Shown here: one piece after another, positions 19,084-27,841 of the stretch | Numbering within the stretch: the stretch's first letter is position 1 | How the letters are laid out: each line of letters opens with the position of its first letter | From: Bacillota bacterium | Lineage (GTDB): Bacteria > Bacillota > SHA-98 > UBA4971 | Direction of reading: 5' to 3' | Length of the DNA stretch: 52,386 nt | Assembly: GCA_014360195.1 (NCBI GenBank) | Contig: JACIXY010000012.1 | Coordinates: 22,501 to 74,886, forward strand | Position numbers and translations under genes: made by a program | Notes under the pieces: model-generated | What the model saw: the letters and a program-made list of their open reading frames with translations, nothing else | What the model was told of the DNA's origin: nothing | The model's database searches: none

Positions 19084-20478
19084 ATGCAAGGATACGCGGA
19101 GAACGATACGATAGCGGCCATTTCAACGCCCCTCGGCGAGGGCGGGATAGGGATCGTCCGTATCAGCGGGCCGCGCGCCCTGGAGATCGCGTCCAGGCTC
19201 TTCCGCGACCCGTCCGGGAAACGGCACCGCACGCTGAAGCCCTGGGGATTGAGATACGGGATCGTCGTTGACCCCGAGACGGGTGAGGAGATAGACGAGG
19301 CGCTCGCGAGCGCGATGCCCGCTCCCCACAGCTTCACCCGCGAGGATGTGGTCGAGTTCAGCTGCCACGGCGGCATCGGTCCGCTTTCGCGGGTGCTGGA
19401 TGCAGTGCTGAAGTGCGGAGCGCGCCTCGCGCAGCCCGGGGAGTTCACCAGACGCGCGTTCCTTTCTGGGAGGATCGACCTCGCCCAGGCGGAGGCGGTC
19501 ATCGAGATTGTGCGCGCCCGGACAGACTCTGCGCGGAGGCTGGCGCTGGCAAACCTGAGGGGTGGCCTGTCCGCGGCGGTGGTCTCGATTCGCGATGATG
19601 TTGTGGCGCTCTTAGCGGAGCTCGAGGCTGCCGTGGATTTCCCCGAAGACGACGTGGGCGAGCCGGACCATGCTGCTATTACTCGCCAGGCGCGCGAGAC
19701 GGCCTCGAGGCTGCGGGGCCTTGCGGCGAGGGCGCGGTGCGGCCGGGTGTACCGGGATGGCGTGACCGTGGCCATCGTGGGGCGGCCTAACGTGGGTAAG
19801 TCGAGCCTGCTGAATGCCCTTCTGGGACGGTCAAGAGCCATCGTAACGGATGTCCCTGGCACGACGCGCGACGCCGTGGAGGACTGGACGAACATGCGCG
19901 GCGTGCCCGTGAGACTCGTGGACACGGCGGGGCTCCGGGAGACGGATGACCCGGTGGAGCGGCTCGGGGTCGAGCGGACACGGGAGCGCCTCGACGAGGC
20001 CGACCTGGCCATCGTGGTGATCGATGGAAGCGAGCCGCTCTCAGACGGCGACGTGGCCGTGCTCAGACGCGCCAGCGGAAAAGGGGGCGCGGTCGCCCTC
20101 AACAAGAGCGACCTTCCGCCGAAGGTGTCGGAAAGCGATGTCGTGCCGCACGCGGCCGGGATGCCTGTTGTGCGGGTGAGCGCGAAGGCGGGGGCCGGCA
20201 TAGGGTCTCTCGAAGGCACCATCGCGAGGCTGGCCGTCGGAAGGGTCGCGGGTGTGAGCGAAGGGATGGTCATGGCGACGGCGCGGCAGCAGGAGGCTCT
20301 GGAGCGGGCAGCGGCGGCCCTGGATGAGGCGGCGCGCGGGGTCGACGGAGGAGCGCCCCTTGACCTTGCGGCCATAGACATCCGGGAGGCTCTGTTCTGG
20401 CTGGACCAGATCACCGGGCGGTCGGCGTCCGATGAAGTGCTGGACAAAATCTTCTCCGAGTTCTGTATAGGCAAGTGA
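19084..20478 (+). CDS. mnmE: tRNA modification GTPase MnmE
   Basis: MnmE with MnmG forms (carboxymethyl)aminomethyl groups on wobble U34 of tRNAs. The 464-residue protein starts MQGYAENDTIAAISTPLGEG, the usual folate-binding N-terminal domain, then helical domain, the inserted G domain with GRPNVGKSS, the switch region DVPGTTRD and NKSD, and ends in FSEFCIGK, the conserved C(I/L)GK tail with the catalytic Cys. I place the start at ATG 19084, since an upstream ATG at 18922 would add an unrelated 54-residue leader. mnmG follows 71 bp downstream. Confidence 0.96.
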   Translation: MQGYAENDTIAAISTPLGEGGIGIVRISGPRALEIASRLFRDPSGKRHRTLKPWGLRYGIVVDPETGEEIDEALASAMPAPHSFTREDVVEFSCHGGIGPLSRVLDAVLKCGARLAQPGEFTRRAFLSGRIDLAQAEAVIEIVRARTDSARRLALANLRGGLSAAVVSIRDDVVALLAELEAAVDFPEDDVGEPDHAAITRQARETASRLRGLAARARCGRVYRDGVTVAIVGRPNVGKSSLLNALLGRSRAIVTDVPGTTRDAVEDWTNMRGVPVRLVDTAGLRETDDPVERLGVERTRERLDEADLAIVVIDGSEPLSDGDVAVLRRASGKGGAVALNKSDLPPKVSESDVVPHAAGMPVVRVSAKAGAGIGSLEGTIARLAVGRVAGVSEGMVMATARQQEALERAAAALDEAARGVDGGAPLDLAAIDIREALFWLDQITGRSASDEVLDKIFSEFCIGK

Positions 20479-20549
20479 GCGCAGGCACACCGCGGACCCA
20501 GGATGGGAGAAACTTTGCATGGGCGATATGAGGGGAGGTGTCGGCAGAG

Positions 20550-22445
20550 GTGGGAGGACATGACGCGGATATCATCGTGGTCGGCGGAGGCCATGCCGGG
20601 TGTGAGGCCGCGCTGGCGTGCGCGCGAATGGGCGCGAGCGTGCTTCTGCTGACCCTCGGGTGGGATACTGTGGCCGCCATGCCGTGTAACCCTTCCATCG
20701 GAGGGCCGGGCAAGGCCCAGCTTGTGCGGGAGATAGACGCGCTCGGTGGGGAGATGGCGCGGAACATCGATGCGACCTACCTTCAGATGAGGCTGCTCAA
20801 CACGGGGAAAGGGCCGGCGGTGCGTTCCCTGCGGGCGCAGGCTGATAAGGCTGCCTACGGGGCAAGGATGCGCGAGGTCCTCCGGCGGGAGCGGAATCTC
20901 GCGGTGGAGGTGGCGCACGTCGTGGGGGTCGAGGTGGGCGCGGACGGCTCAGCCAGGGGCGTGGTGACACGAGAGCGAGGGCCCGTGCGGGCGGCGGCGG
21001 TGATCATCGCTACCGGGACATACCTGGGAGGAACAATCCATGTGGGGGACCGGTCCTGGTCTTCGGGACCTCAGGGACAGCCTGCGGCAGAGGAGCTCGG
21101 ACATGCCCTGGCGAAACTCGGCCTGCGACTTGCGAGGTTCAAGACCGGCACGTCCCCAAGGGTCCGAAAGGACAGCGTTGACGTAAGCAAGATGCAGGAG
21201 CAGCGGGGCGAGGTCCTACCCTTTGGTTTCTCGTTTGAAACGGGCGGCACTCGTCCGGACCAGGAACTGTGCTGGCTGACGTACACGACGCCGCGGACTC
21301 ACGAAATAATCCGCGCGAACCTGGGCAGGGCTCCTCTGTACACAGGGGCCATCACCGGGCGGGGACCACGCTACTGTCCGTCCATCGAGACGAAGGTGGT
21401 GCAGTTTCCGGCGAGGGAGAGGCACCAGGTGTTCCTGGAGCCTGAGACGAGGAACGGCGACGTCATGTACCTGGGAGGGCTGTCCACAAGCCTGCCGGCG
21501 GACGTCCAGGAAGAGATGGTCCACAGCGTACCGGGGCTTGAGGACGCGGAGATAGTCCGCCCTGGGTACGCCATAGAGTATGACTGCCTCGTGCCGACAG
21601 AGCTTTTGCCATCGCTCGAGACCAAGAAGGTCCCGGGCCTCTTTGCCGCAGGGCAGATAAACGGAACCTCGGGCTATGAGGAGGCAGCAAGCCAGGGGCT
21701 CATAGCCGGGATCAACGCCGTTCTCAAGATCCGGGGCAAAGAGCCGTTCGTGCTGGAGCGGTCCGAGGCGTATATCGGCGTGCTCATTGACGACCTGGTG
21801 ACGAAAGGGACATGCGAGCCGTACAGGATGATGACTTCGCGTGCTGAGTACCGGCTTACCCTGAGACAGGACAACGCTGACCTGAGGCTCACGGAGAAAG
21901 GGCATGGGCTGGGGCTGGTCCCGGAGGAGCGGTACGAAAGATTCCTCGCGAGGCGGCGGCTCGTCCGGGACGAGATCGAGCGGCTAACTGGCACGGTTGT
22001 GCCGGGAGATGCGGAGACCGCCCGAATGCTGGCCGCCATCGGGACAGCTCCGCTGCAGGCGGAGACCTCGCTTGGAGACCTTCTCGCGAGGCCTGAGGTG
22101 ACCTACGAGAAGCTGGCGGCCATCGATCCGGGGCGGCCGGTGCTGCCGCAGGATGTGGTGCAGGTGGTCGAGATAGAGTTGAAGTACGCGGGATATATAA
22201 GGAAGCAGAGGGGTCAGATAGAGCGCGCAAGGCGCCTGGAGTCGCGGCTCCTGCCGCTGCATGTGGATTACTGGTCGATAGCGGGGCTCTCGCGGGAGGC
22301 GCGGGAGAAGCTCTCCGACATCCGCCCCAGGTCGATAGGGCAGGCAGCGCGGATATCCGGGGTGTCGCCTGCGGACATCATGGCGCTCCTCGCCTACGTT
22401 GAATCCGGACGCCATCGCGGCGAAGACTCTGAGCTTGGAGTGTAA
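20550..22445 (+). CDS. mnmG: tRNA uridine-5-carboxymethylaminomethyl modification enzyme MnmG (GidA)
   Basis: MnmG is the FAD/NADH partner of MnmE in wobble-uridine modification. The protein has the dinucleotide-binding ADIIVVGGGHAGCEAALA near the start, PCNPSIGGPGKAQLVREIDALGG, the GTYLGG region, YCPSIETKVVQF, and NGTSGYEEAASQGLIAGINA, all family signatures, plus the C-terminal helical domain for MnmE binding. The length of about 631 residues is normal. GTG 20550 with AGGGGAGG 11 nt upstream gives the best start; GTG 20538 abuts the same site and would add four residues. Confidence 0.96.
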   Translation: MGGHDADIIVVGGGHAGCEAALACARMGASVLLLTLGWDTVAAMPCNPSIGGPGKAQLVREIDALGGEMARNIDATYLQMRLLNTGKGPAVRSLRAQADKAAYGARMREVLRRERNLAVEVAHVVGVEVGADGSARGVVTRERGPVRAAAVIIATGTYLGGTIHVGDRSWSSGPQGQPAAEELGHALAKLGLRLARFKTGTSPRVRKDSVDVSKMQEQRGEVLPFGFSFETGGTRPDQELCWLTYTTPRTHEIIRANLGRAPLYTGAITGRGPRYCPSIETKVVQFPARERHQVFLEPETRNGDVMYLGGLSTSLPADVQEEMVHSVPGLEDAEIVRPGYAIEYDCLVPTELLPSLETKKVPGLFAAGQINGTSGYEEAASQGLIAGINAVLKIRGKEPFVLERSEAYIGVLIDDLVTKGTCEPYRMMTSRAEYRLTLRQDNADLRLTEKGHGLGLVPEERYERFLARRRLVRDEIERLTGTVVPGDAETARMLAAIGTAPLQAETSLGDLLARPEVTYEKLAAIDPGRPVLPQDVVQVVEIELKYAGYIRKQRGQIERARRLESRLLPLHVDYWSIAGLSREAREKLSDIRPRSIGQAARISGVSPADIMALLAYVESGRHRGEDSELGV

Positions 22446-22516
22446 CGTCGGCAGCCTCTGGAGAGGTGTCCTTGAGAGGTGTTAGGGGTCCCTGAACTCA
22501 TGCTCAGGGATGGGAG

Positions 22517-23257
22517 GTGGCGGCAGCGGGCTTCATGAAGATGCTCGGCTACGGAGCGAAGGAGCTTGGAATAGGGCTCGACGCGGGGGCGGTCGACCTC
22601 TTCGACCGCTACTACCGGGAGCTTACCAAGTGGAACCGGCGGATGAACCTCACTTCCATCGAGGGCGAGGAGGAGGTCGCGATCAAGCACTTCCTCGACT
22701 CGCTTACATGTCTTCTGGCCGTTGACCTCCCGGAAGGGTGCAATGTGGTCGACGTCGGGAGCGGTGCGGGGTTTCCCGGCGTGGCACTCAAGGTGGCTCG
22801 ACCGGGGATCAAGCTCACCCTCGTGGAGGCGTCTCGGAAGAAAGCGGAGTTCCTGAGGGACATTGTGGAGGTGCTGGGGCTCGGCGATGTGGAGGTGCTG
22901 TGGGACCGCGCGGAGCGGGTCGGCAGGACGGCGGGCCATCGGGAATCATATGACGTGGCCACCGCGAGGGCCGTTGCGGAGATGGCGGTCCTGGCGGAGC
23001 TGTGCCTTCCGCTGGTGAAGGTCGGCGGGGTGCTTGTGGCACAGAAGGGGCCTAGCGCGAGCGAGGAGGTGGCGGGAGCGCTGGCCGCCGTGGAGGCAAT
23101 GGGAGGACGGGTTGAGCGGCTTATACCGGTGTCGCTGCCGTTCGGGTATGGTGGGAGAACGCTGGCGGTGATAAGAAAGGAGTCGCAGACCCCCGAGAAA
23201 TACCCGAGGCGTCCGGGGATTCCGGACAAGAGGCCGATCAGGGCCCGGGTGAGTTGA
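22517..23257 (+). CDS. rsmG: 16S rRNA (guanine527-N7)-methyltransferase RsmG (GidB)
   Basis: RsmG methylates G527 of 16S rRNA using S-adenosylmethionine. The 246 residues contain YYRELTKWNRRMNLTSI, the SAM-binding VVDVGSGAGFPGVALK, LVEASRKKAEFLR, and the ATARAVAEMAVLAELCLP and GGVLVAQKG motifs. The start is GTG 22517, but the GGGAGG is adjacent to it; an ATG at 22535 is a possible alternative. The last 25 residues are a basic, proline-rich extension. Loss of this gene is known to give low-level streptomycin resistance in several bacteria. Confidence 0.95.
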   Translation: MAAAGFMKMLGYGAKELGIGLDAGAVDLFDRYYRELTKWNRRMNLTSIEGEEEVAIKHFLDSLTCLLAVDLPEGCNVVDVGSGAGFPGVALKVARPGIKLTLVEASRKKAEFLRDIVEVLGLGDVEVLWDRAERVGRTAGHRESYDVATARAVAEMAVLAELCLPLVKVGGVLVAQKGPSASEEVAGALAAVEAMGGRVERLIPVSLPFGYGGRTLAVIRKESQTPEKYPRRPGIPDKRPIRARVS

Positions 23258-23304
23258 TGAGCGGACCTGGTGCCGATGAGGAAAAGGGGTTGGCGATGCC
23301 GAAA

Positions 23305-23335
23305 GGCGGCGCACGCAGGCACGGCGTGCGCCGCC
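23305..23335 (+). other. Strong GC hairpin between rsmG and noc
   Basis: GGCGGCGCACGC, a 7-nt loop and GCGTGCGCCGCC form a perfect 12-bp stem. No T-run follows, so it does not look like an intrinsic terminator. It lies about 110 nt before noc and could shape the noc leader. Confidence 0.6.
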
Positions 23336-23447
23336 TGTGCTCTGAGCAGGCCGTTTCGAGGGAGTTTCTTGCGGGATGGGTGGGGAGGATCTGGGTTCCC
23401 GGCGACGAAATACTATCTTACGGTTTTGGGGAAGAGGCGGCTCGGCA

Positions 23448-24347
23448 ATGAAGGATGAGCTTGCGCGCCTCATAGGGCTGCGCAGGAAGGGCGAGACAGG
23501 CGCAAAGGAGACTGTGAGGGAGATTCCGTTAGACCTCATCGGGCCCAACCCCTATCAGCCGCGGGAGACCTTCGACGAAGAGAGCCTCAAAGAGCTGGCT
23601 GACTCCATAAGGGAGCACGGTGTGATTCAGCCTGTGATAGTGCGGCAATTGGGGGACCAGTATGAGGTTATTGCGGGGGAGAGGCGGCTTCGGGCGTGCC
23701 GGATGGCAGGCCTCCAGAGTGTGCCTGCCATCGTCCGCGACATGTCCCCCGGGGAGAGCGCTGAGGTCTCGCTCGTCGAGAATCTCCAGCGCAAAGACCT
23801 GAACGTGCTGGAGGAGGCAACGGGCTATCAAAGGCTGCTCAGCGAATTCGGGCTGACCCAGCAGGAGCTTGCGAGGCGCGTGGGAAAAAGCCAGTCCACC
23901 ATCGCGAACAAGCTCAGGCTGTTGAAGCTGCCGCAGGCGGTCCTCGACGCGCTGGGGCGCGAGATGATATCCGAGCGGCACGCGAGGGCGCTCCTCAGAC
24001 TCCCCTCAGAGCAGGACCAGTTGGCGGTGCTGCGGCGGATACATGCTCAGGGGCTGACGGTGGGGCAGACGGAGGCGCTCATCGATGAGAGGCTGAAGGA
24101 GATCCGCCGGAGGCGCGTAAGGCGGAAGGTGCGCGGCCAGGAGGCCGGGGCCGTGCGCGCGTTCAAGGATATAAGGGTGTTCCTGAACTCTGTCAGGGAC
24201 GTGGTAAGGCAGCTGAAAGCGACGGGCGTGAAAGTCGGCTTCGAGGAGATGGACGACGGGGAGGTCCTCGAGCTCAGGATACGGATCGCGAGGTCGAGAC
24301 GCGATGACAGCGGCGAGTCCCAAGGGCCAAGAGTCGCCGAGGGATGA
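23448..24347 (+). CDS. noc: Nucleoid occlusion protein Noc (ParB family)
   Basis: Noc is a CTP-dependent ParB relative that binds its own 14-bp sites and, through an N-terminal membrane helix, blocks division over the nucleoid. The 299 residues have an N-terminal segment MKDELARLIGLRR, the ParB core IGPNPYQPRETFDEESLKELADSI, the CTP motif region GERRLRACRMAG and SLVENLQRKDLN, and the HTH LTQQELARRVGKSQSTIANKLRLLKLP. Position after rsmG and before soj, as in Bacillus, supports Noc over a second Spo0J. The presence of exact Noc-binding sites at 27807 and 49141 supports it further. I chose ATG 23448, where similarity begins. Confidence 0.9.
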   Translation: MKDELARLIGLRRKGETGAKETVREIPLDLIGPNPYQPRETFDEESLKELADSIREHGVIQPVIVRQLGDQYEVIAGERRLRACRMAGLQSVPAIVRDMSPGESAEVSLVENLQRKDLNVLEEATGYQRLLSEFGLTQQELARRVGKSQSTIANKLRLLKLPQAVLDALGREMISERHARALLRLPSEQDQLAVLRRIHAQGLTVGQTEALIDERLKEIRRRRVRRKVRGQEAGAVRAFKDIRVFLNSVRDVVRQLKATGVKVGFEEMDDGEVLELRIRIARSRRDDSGESQGPRVAEG

Positions 24348-24432
24348 AGGCTGCAGGCGTGTGTGGTCGTGGAACGGGCAAATAGGTCGGAGGGAAGGGT
24401 TCCTGGCATAACATCTGCGGGGGCGTGTGATC

Positions 24433-25194
24433 ATGGGCAAGGTAATGGCTGTGGTGAACCAGAAGGGCGGCGTCGGAAAGAGCACGACGGCGGTGAATCT
24501 GAGCGCCTGCATCGCCATCCAGGGGGTGCCCGTCCTTCTGGTGGATGTTGATCCACAGGGTAACGCCAGCAGCGGGGTTGGGGTTGACAAGGGCTCCACA
24601 AAGCGTTGCGTGTACGATGCTATCATCAACGACCAGCCGCTGGAAAGCCTGACCCTCGGGACGGCCATCCCGGACCTGAAAGTAGTGCCGGCCAGCATTC
24701 AGCTGGCTGGAGCGGAGATCGAGCTCGTCTCGACGATGTCGCGGGAGGTCAGGCTGCGCAGGGCGCTTGATAGCGTGCGGGATAGGTACAGATATGTGAT
24801 AATCGACTGCCCGCCCTCGCTGGGTCTTCTGACACTGAACGCTCTCACGGCGGCGGACTCCGTCATAGTGCCGATCCAGTGCGAGTATTACGCCCTCGAG
24901 GGGCTGAGCCAGTTGCTGAATACCATTCAGCTCGTGCAGAAGCACCTGAATCCCGGGTTGAAACTTGAGGGCGTGGTGCTCACCATGTACGACCCGCGCA
25001 CGAACCTGTCTCAGCAGGTTATAGACGAGGTAAGGGGGTTCTTTAAGGAGAAGGTTTACGCGACTGTCATTCCGAGAAACATTCGCCTCAGCGAGGCGCC
25101 TAGCTACGGGCAGCCGATCATCCTATATGACGATAGATCGAAAGGCGCGGAGGCGTACAGACAACTGGCGAAGGAAGTGATGGCCAGTGCCTAG
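24433..25194 (+). CDS. soj: Chromosome partitioning ATPase ParA/Soj
   Basis: Soj is a deviant-Walker ATPase that acts with Spo0J in origin segregation and regulates DnaA. The protein has the signature MAVVNQKGGVGKSTTAVNLSA with both lysines, the DVDPQGNAS switch, IIDCPPSLGLLTLNAL, and the DNA-binding C-terminal region. The length of 253 residues is typical. ATG 24433 is preferred with a G-run about 10 nt upstream; GTG 24427 is in frame. The stop overlaps the start of spo0J by 8 bp. Confidence 0.95.
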   Translation: MGKVMAVVNQKGGVGKSTTAVNLSACIAIQGVPVLLVDVDPQGNASSGVGVDKGSTKRCVYDAIINDQPLESLTLGTAIPDLKVVPASIQLAGAEIELVSTMSREVRLRRALDSVRDRYRYVIIDCPPSLGLLTLNALTAADSVIVPIQCEYYALEGLSQLLNTIQLVQKHLNPGLKLEGVVLTMYDPRTNLSQQVIDEVRGFFKEKVYATVIPRNIRLSEAPSYGQPIILYDDRSKGAEAYRQLAKEVMASA

Positions 25195-26035
25195 GAAAGG
25201 CCTGGGTAAAGGGCTGAGCGCGCTCATACCAGATGTGCAACCCGAGGATGCTGAGAAGGTTCAGGAACTGCCGATCGATCGGATCCAGCCCAATCCGTAC
25301 CAGCCGAGGAAGCGATTCGACGACGCGAAGCTGGCAGAGCTTGCGGAGTCCATCAGGGCTCACGGGATCGTGCAGCCATTGGTAGTGCGGAAGGCGGGTG
25401 ACGGATACGAACTCGTGGTGGGGCAGCGGCGTCTTCTGGCGGCTCGCATGGCGGGGCTTGCCGAGGTCCCGGTGGTGGTGAGCGACCTGGACGACGCCGA
25501 GATGATCCAGGTTGCGCTCATCGAAAACCTGCAGCGGGAAGACCTGAACCCCATGGAGGAGGCTGAGTCCTACCGAAGGCTGGTTGAGGAGTTCGGCATG
25601 AGCCAGGAAGAGCTGGCGGGGGTGCTTGGGCGGAGCAGGCCATCGATCGCGAATACCCTGCGGCTCTTGAATCTGCAGCCCGAAGTGCAGGAGGTTGTTT
25701 CACGTGGAACAATCTCTATGGGGCATGCCAGGGCCCTCCTGGCCATCCAGGACCCCGCGCTGCAGGTGGAGGCGTGCAAGCACGTGGTTGAGCAGGAGTT
25801 GTCTGTGCGCGAGACAGAGGACCTGGTGCGGCGCGTGCTTGCGTCCGGCCGGGTTGGCGGCAAGGAGAAAAGGGAAGAGCGGCCGAAAGACCCCGAGATC
25901 GCTTCGCTGGAGGAGAGGCTGAGGCGGGCGTTCGGCACACAGGTGAGGATCATTCCAGGAAAGAAGAAGGGCAAGATCGAGATCGAATACTACAGCGATG
26001 ATGACCTGGAAAGGATACTTGCCCTGGTGCTTTGA
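25187..26035 (+). CDS. spo0J: Chromosome partitioning protein ParB/Spo0J
   Basis: Spo0J binds parS and loads SMC condensin. The 282 residues begin with a basic segment KGLGKGLSALIP, the Soj-stimulating N-terminus, then IQPNPYQPRKRFDDAKLAELAESI, GQRRLLAARMAG (CTP-binding region), ALIENLQREDLNPMEEAESYRRL, the HTH SQEELAGVLGRSRPSIANTLRLL, and a C-terminal dimerisation domain ending in a lysine-rich strand. A parS site lies inside its own coding sequence at 25696, as in Bacillus spo0J. A terminator follows at 26106-26142. Confidence 0.95.
   Translation: MPRKGLGKGLSALIPDVQPEDAEKVQELPIDRIQPNPYQPRKRFDDAKLAELAESIRAHGIVQPLVVRKAGDGYELVVGQRRLLAARMAGLAEVPVVVSDLDDAEMIQVALIENLQREDLNPMEEAESYRRLVEEFGMSQEELAGVLGRSRPSIANTLRLLNLQPEVQEVVSRGTISMGHARALLAIQDPALQVEACKHVVEQELSVRETEDLVRRVLASGRVGGKEKREERPKDPEIASLEERLRRAFGTQVRIIPGKKKGKIEIEYYSDDDLERILALVL
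25696..25711. promoter_or_regulatory. parS: parS site within spo0J
   Basis: TGTTTCACGTGGAACA matches the Bacillota parS consensus (TGTTNCACGTGAAACA and its complement) at every fixed position. The site is inside spo0J about 9.9 kb from the upstream oriC boxes. Confidence 0.93.
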
Positions 26036-26105
26036 GCCAGCAGGGCCCATCGGCAACGTCGGGGTTGCAGGCGACGGAACAGGAGGAGGCAAGAGCAAAG
26101 GAAGG

Positions 26106-26142
26106 CCGGGCGCGCCCGTCAGCAGGGACCGCGCCCGGTTTT
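26106..26142 (+). terminator. Intrinsic terminator after spo0J
   Basis: CCGGGCGCG pairs with CGCGCCCGG across a 15-nt loop and is followed by TTTTCTG. It lies 70 nt after the spo0J stop and ends the noc-soj-spo0J transcript. Confidence 0.8.
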
Positions 26143-26179
26143 CTGCATGCGCTGCCGTCATAGCGTGGGTGCCGGGCTG

Positions 26180-26377
26180 CGAGTACGACGTGCGGCAGAA
26201 CTGGGGCCTTCGCTCGGAGTGTCAGGATCCGGCGGGCGGCCGGACTTTGACACTGCCCACTCGCCGGATGGGCCGGATTTTGGTGGGGCGCGCCCCGCTC
26301 GAGGCGGCGTCCCCGAGTGTAACACCGGCGAGCCGGCGACTATCGCAGAACGACAAGAACTACGCACTCCCACTTAG
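26180..26377 (+). repeat. Long-type palindromic repeat element, left half diverged
   Basis: The right half keeps the landmarks GGGGCGCGCCCCGCTCG, GTCCCCGAGTGTAACACCGG and the terminal GCACTCCCACTTAG. The left half is only partly recognisable and the start is estimated from the ~198-bp length of other copies. Its right end supplies the TAA stop (minus strand) of the enzyme fragment at 26374-26649. Confidence 0.6.
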
Positions 26378-26649
26378 CCTGTCAGCACTTGGAAAGTCGC
26401 CACGGCCCAGTTAGGGCCGGCAAGAAGCGCCCGTCCTATCCCGACCAGATCGGCCTTTCCCTCGCGCACGATTGACTTCGCCACCTCGGGTGAAACAACG
26501 CCGCCAGTACCCGTGATCGGGACGTCTGCCACTTCTTTGATGGCATGGGATAGCGGGGCGAAGTAGCCCTGGCCCAGGTTTCGTCCCCTCCCAGAGCCTT
26601 GCAGTCCACCGGAGATATCGATGAGGTCGACGCCAGCCTCAGCCACCAT
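26374..26649 (-). pseudogene. C-terminal fragment of an NADH:flavin oxidoreductase (old yellow enzyme family)
   Basis: The 91-residue frame reads VAEAGVDLIDISGGL, then a short loop, then ADVPITGTGGVVSPEVAKSIVREGKADLVGIGRALLAGPNWAV. This is the end of the TIM barrel of OYE-like enzymes, with the phosphate-binding GTGG and GRALLAGPNW segments. The normal enzyme has about 340 residues or more; the N-terminal 240 or so, including most FMN contacts, are missing. Upstream sequence shows no continuing similarity in any frame that I can see. The stop TAA is formed by the end of a palindromic repeat. It is most likely a decayed remnant in the repeat-rich gap, so I call it a pseudogene. Confidence 0.75.
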
Positions 26650-27167
26650 TGCGTCGCTCGACGGTTTCTATCCTTCGACCGGCGGCCGATGATGGCGGCC
26701 GAGCGCGCGTCCGCCGCCTCTGTGTTCGCCAAGACTGCCCGTGGCGCTTCTCCACTGCCGGCCTATCAGGCGATTATAGGTAAGCAGGTTCGAAACCACA
26801 ACAACAGCCTCGCGCATGCCGTGCTTGCATGGACGCTGTGCCGTCAAGGGCGTACGTATTTTGCAAGTCGGAGCTCGGGCATCCATAACAGTACTCTGCG
26901 GGACAGCCGGCACGCGGCACGTGAATCGCAGAGGGGGCCACTTATGGTCCTTCGCACAGGGGTTCGAGGGGGTTGGGCGCGCCGCTGCCCACCGAACCTG
27001 AGCACAAGTGCAGAAGCGTGGGAGTGGTACCAGGCCTCGTCGGCGAAAGGACGACAGGCACCCCGGAAGGCGCAGCCGTCATCGGCTCATACGGTGACGA
27101 GCAGCGAGACTGCACTGCACGCATATGCGAACAGGCGTTCCCTGGACCGGGCCCCGCGTGCTTACCC
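26650..27167. other. Gene-poor region upstream of the old yellow enzyme fragment
   Basis: No reading frame with recognisable similarity or a good ribosome binding site was found on either strand. Its lack of decayed OYE sequence suggests the gene was truncated by deletion or rearrangement, not by point mutation. Confidence 0.4.
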
Positions 27168-27366
27168 CTAAGTGACGGTGCGCTAATCCTTGTCCGTTTT
27201 CCAGTAGCTATTGGGTTGCCGGTGATTGCACGAGGGGTGTCAAAACCCGGCCACCTGCCCGACGGGCCGGGTTTTTGCGAAGCGCGCCCCGCTTGGGGCG
27301 CCGTCCCCGAGTGCAACACCGGCAACCCCTCTCAAAAGTGGGGGGCATTTCTGCACCCTTGGTTAG
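27168..27366 (+). repeat. Long-type palindromic repeat element, best-preserved copy (199 bp)
   Basis: Left end CTAAGTGACGGTGCG and right end GCACCCTTGGTTAG are imperfect inverted repeats. Inside, GGGTTGCCGGTG near 27219 pairs with CACCGGCAACCC near 27318. Two hairpins lie between them: AACCCGGCC...GGCCGGGTT followed by TTT, which resembles an intrinsic terminator, and GCGCCCCGCTTGGGGCGC. The whole element can fold as a branched cruciform or RNA. Confidence 0.85.
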
Positions 27367-27426
27367 AGGAAGACGAGATCCCGGCAGACAGGTGGCAGAG
27401 GCGGCCTCCATTGAGAGCTCCCCAAA

Positions 27427-27442
27427 TGTTCCACGTGGAACA
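27427..27442. promoter_or_regulatory. parS: parS site, perfect palindrome
   Basis: TGTTCCACGTGGAACA is a perfect 16-bp palindrome and fits the Bacillota parS consensus. It is in non-coding DNA 1.7 kb after the parS in spo0J. Confidence 0.92.
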
Positions 27443-27541
27443 CTTCCGCTCCCGGCCAACCACCTGGCGAGTTGCCCAGCTCCCCGGCCACGTCCGGAGG
27501 TAAGGGGTGGATGCCTGGGTGCGTGCGGAGGGCGGCCGGGC

Positions 27542-27682
27542 CTGGGTGAGGGTGCAGGAAACTGTCCAAGCTTCCGCAGCAGCTGCCAGGCTGGCCCAAC
27601 ACGGCGACGGTTTTGCGCGATTCAGCCGGGGCGCGTTGACACGGTGTGGGAGACACGGACAGTCTCACGCACCCTCACTTAG
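27542..27682 (+). repeat. Medium palindromic repeat element (141 bp)
   Basis: Left arm GTGAGGGTGCAGGAAACTGT and right arm GACAGTCTCACGCACCCTC are inverted over about 22 bp, and the right end is CTCACGCACCCTCACTTAG, identical to that of the copy ending at 27967. The interior differs from the long and short types. Confidence 0.75.
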
Positions 27683-27806
27683 CCGCAGGGCAGGAACGAG
27701 TTGTTGTTGGCATCGGCTCGGCGTCTTTCTCTTCCCGGAGGGCTGCCCGCGCGGGCCCCGTGTCAGCCTGTTGATGGCAAGAAGGTCCATCCGGTGGTAT
27801 CCGGCT

Positions 27807-27820
27807 ATTTCCCGGGAAAT
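27807..27820. promoter_or_regulatory. Noc-binding site, exact consensus
   Basis: ATTTCCCGGGAAAT is identical to the 14-bp palindrome bound by Bacillus subtilis Noc. Flanking T and A extend the palindrome to 16 bp. It lies 365 bp from a parS site in the gap downstream of noc-soj-spo0J. Confidence 0.85.
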
Positions 27821-27841
27821 ACTCTAGGGCAACGCGGCCAC

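Noticed and set aside
19080-20918. Minus-strand open frame of 612 codons
   Set aside because: It is entirely antisense to mnmE and the start of mnmG; the composition is Ser/Arg/Pro-rich and shows no motif.
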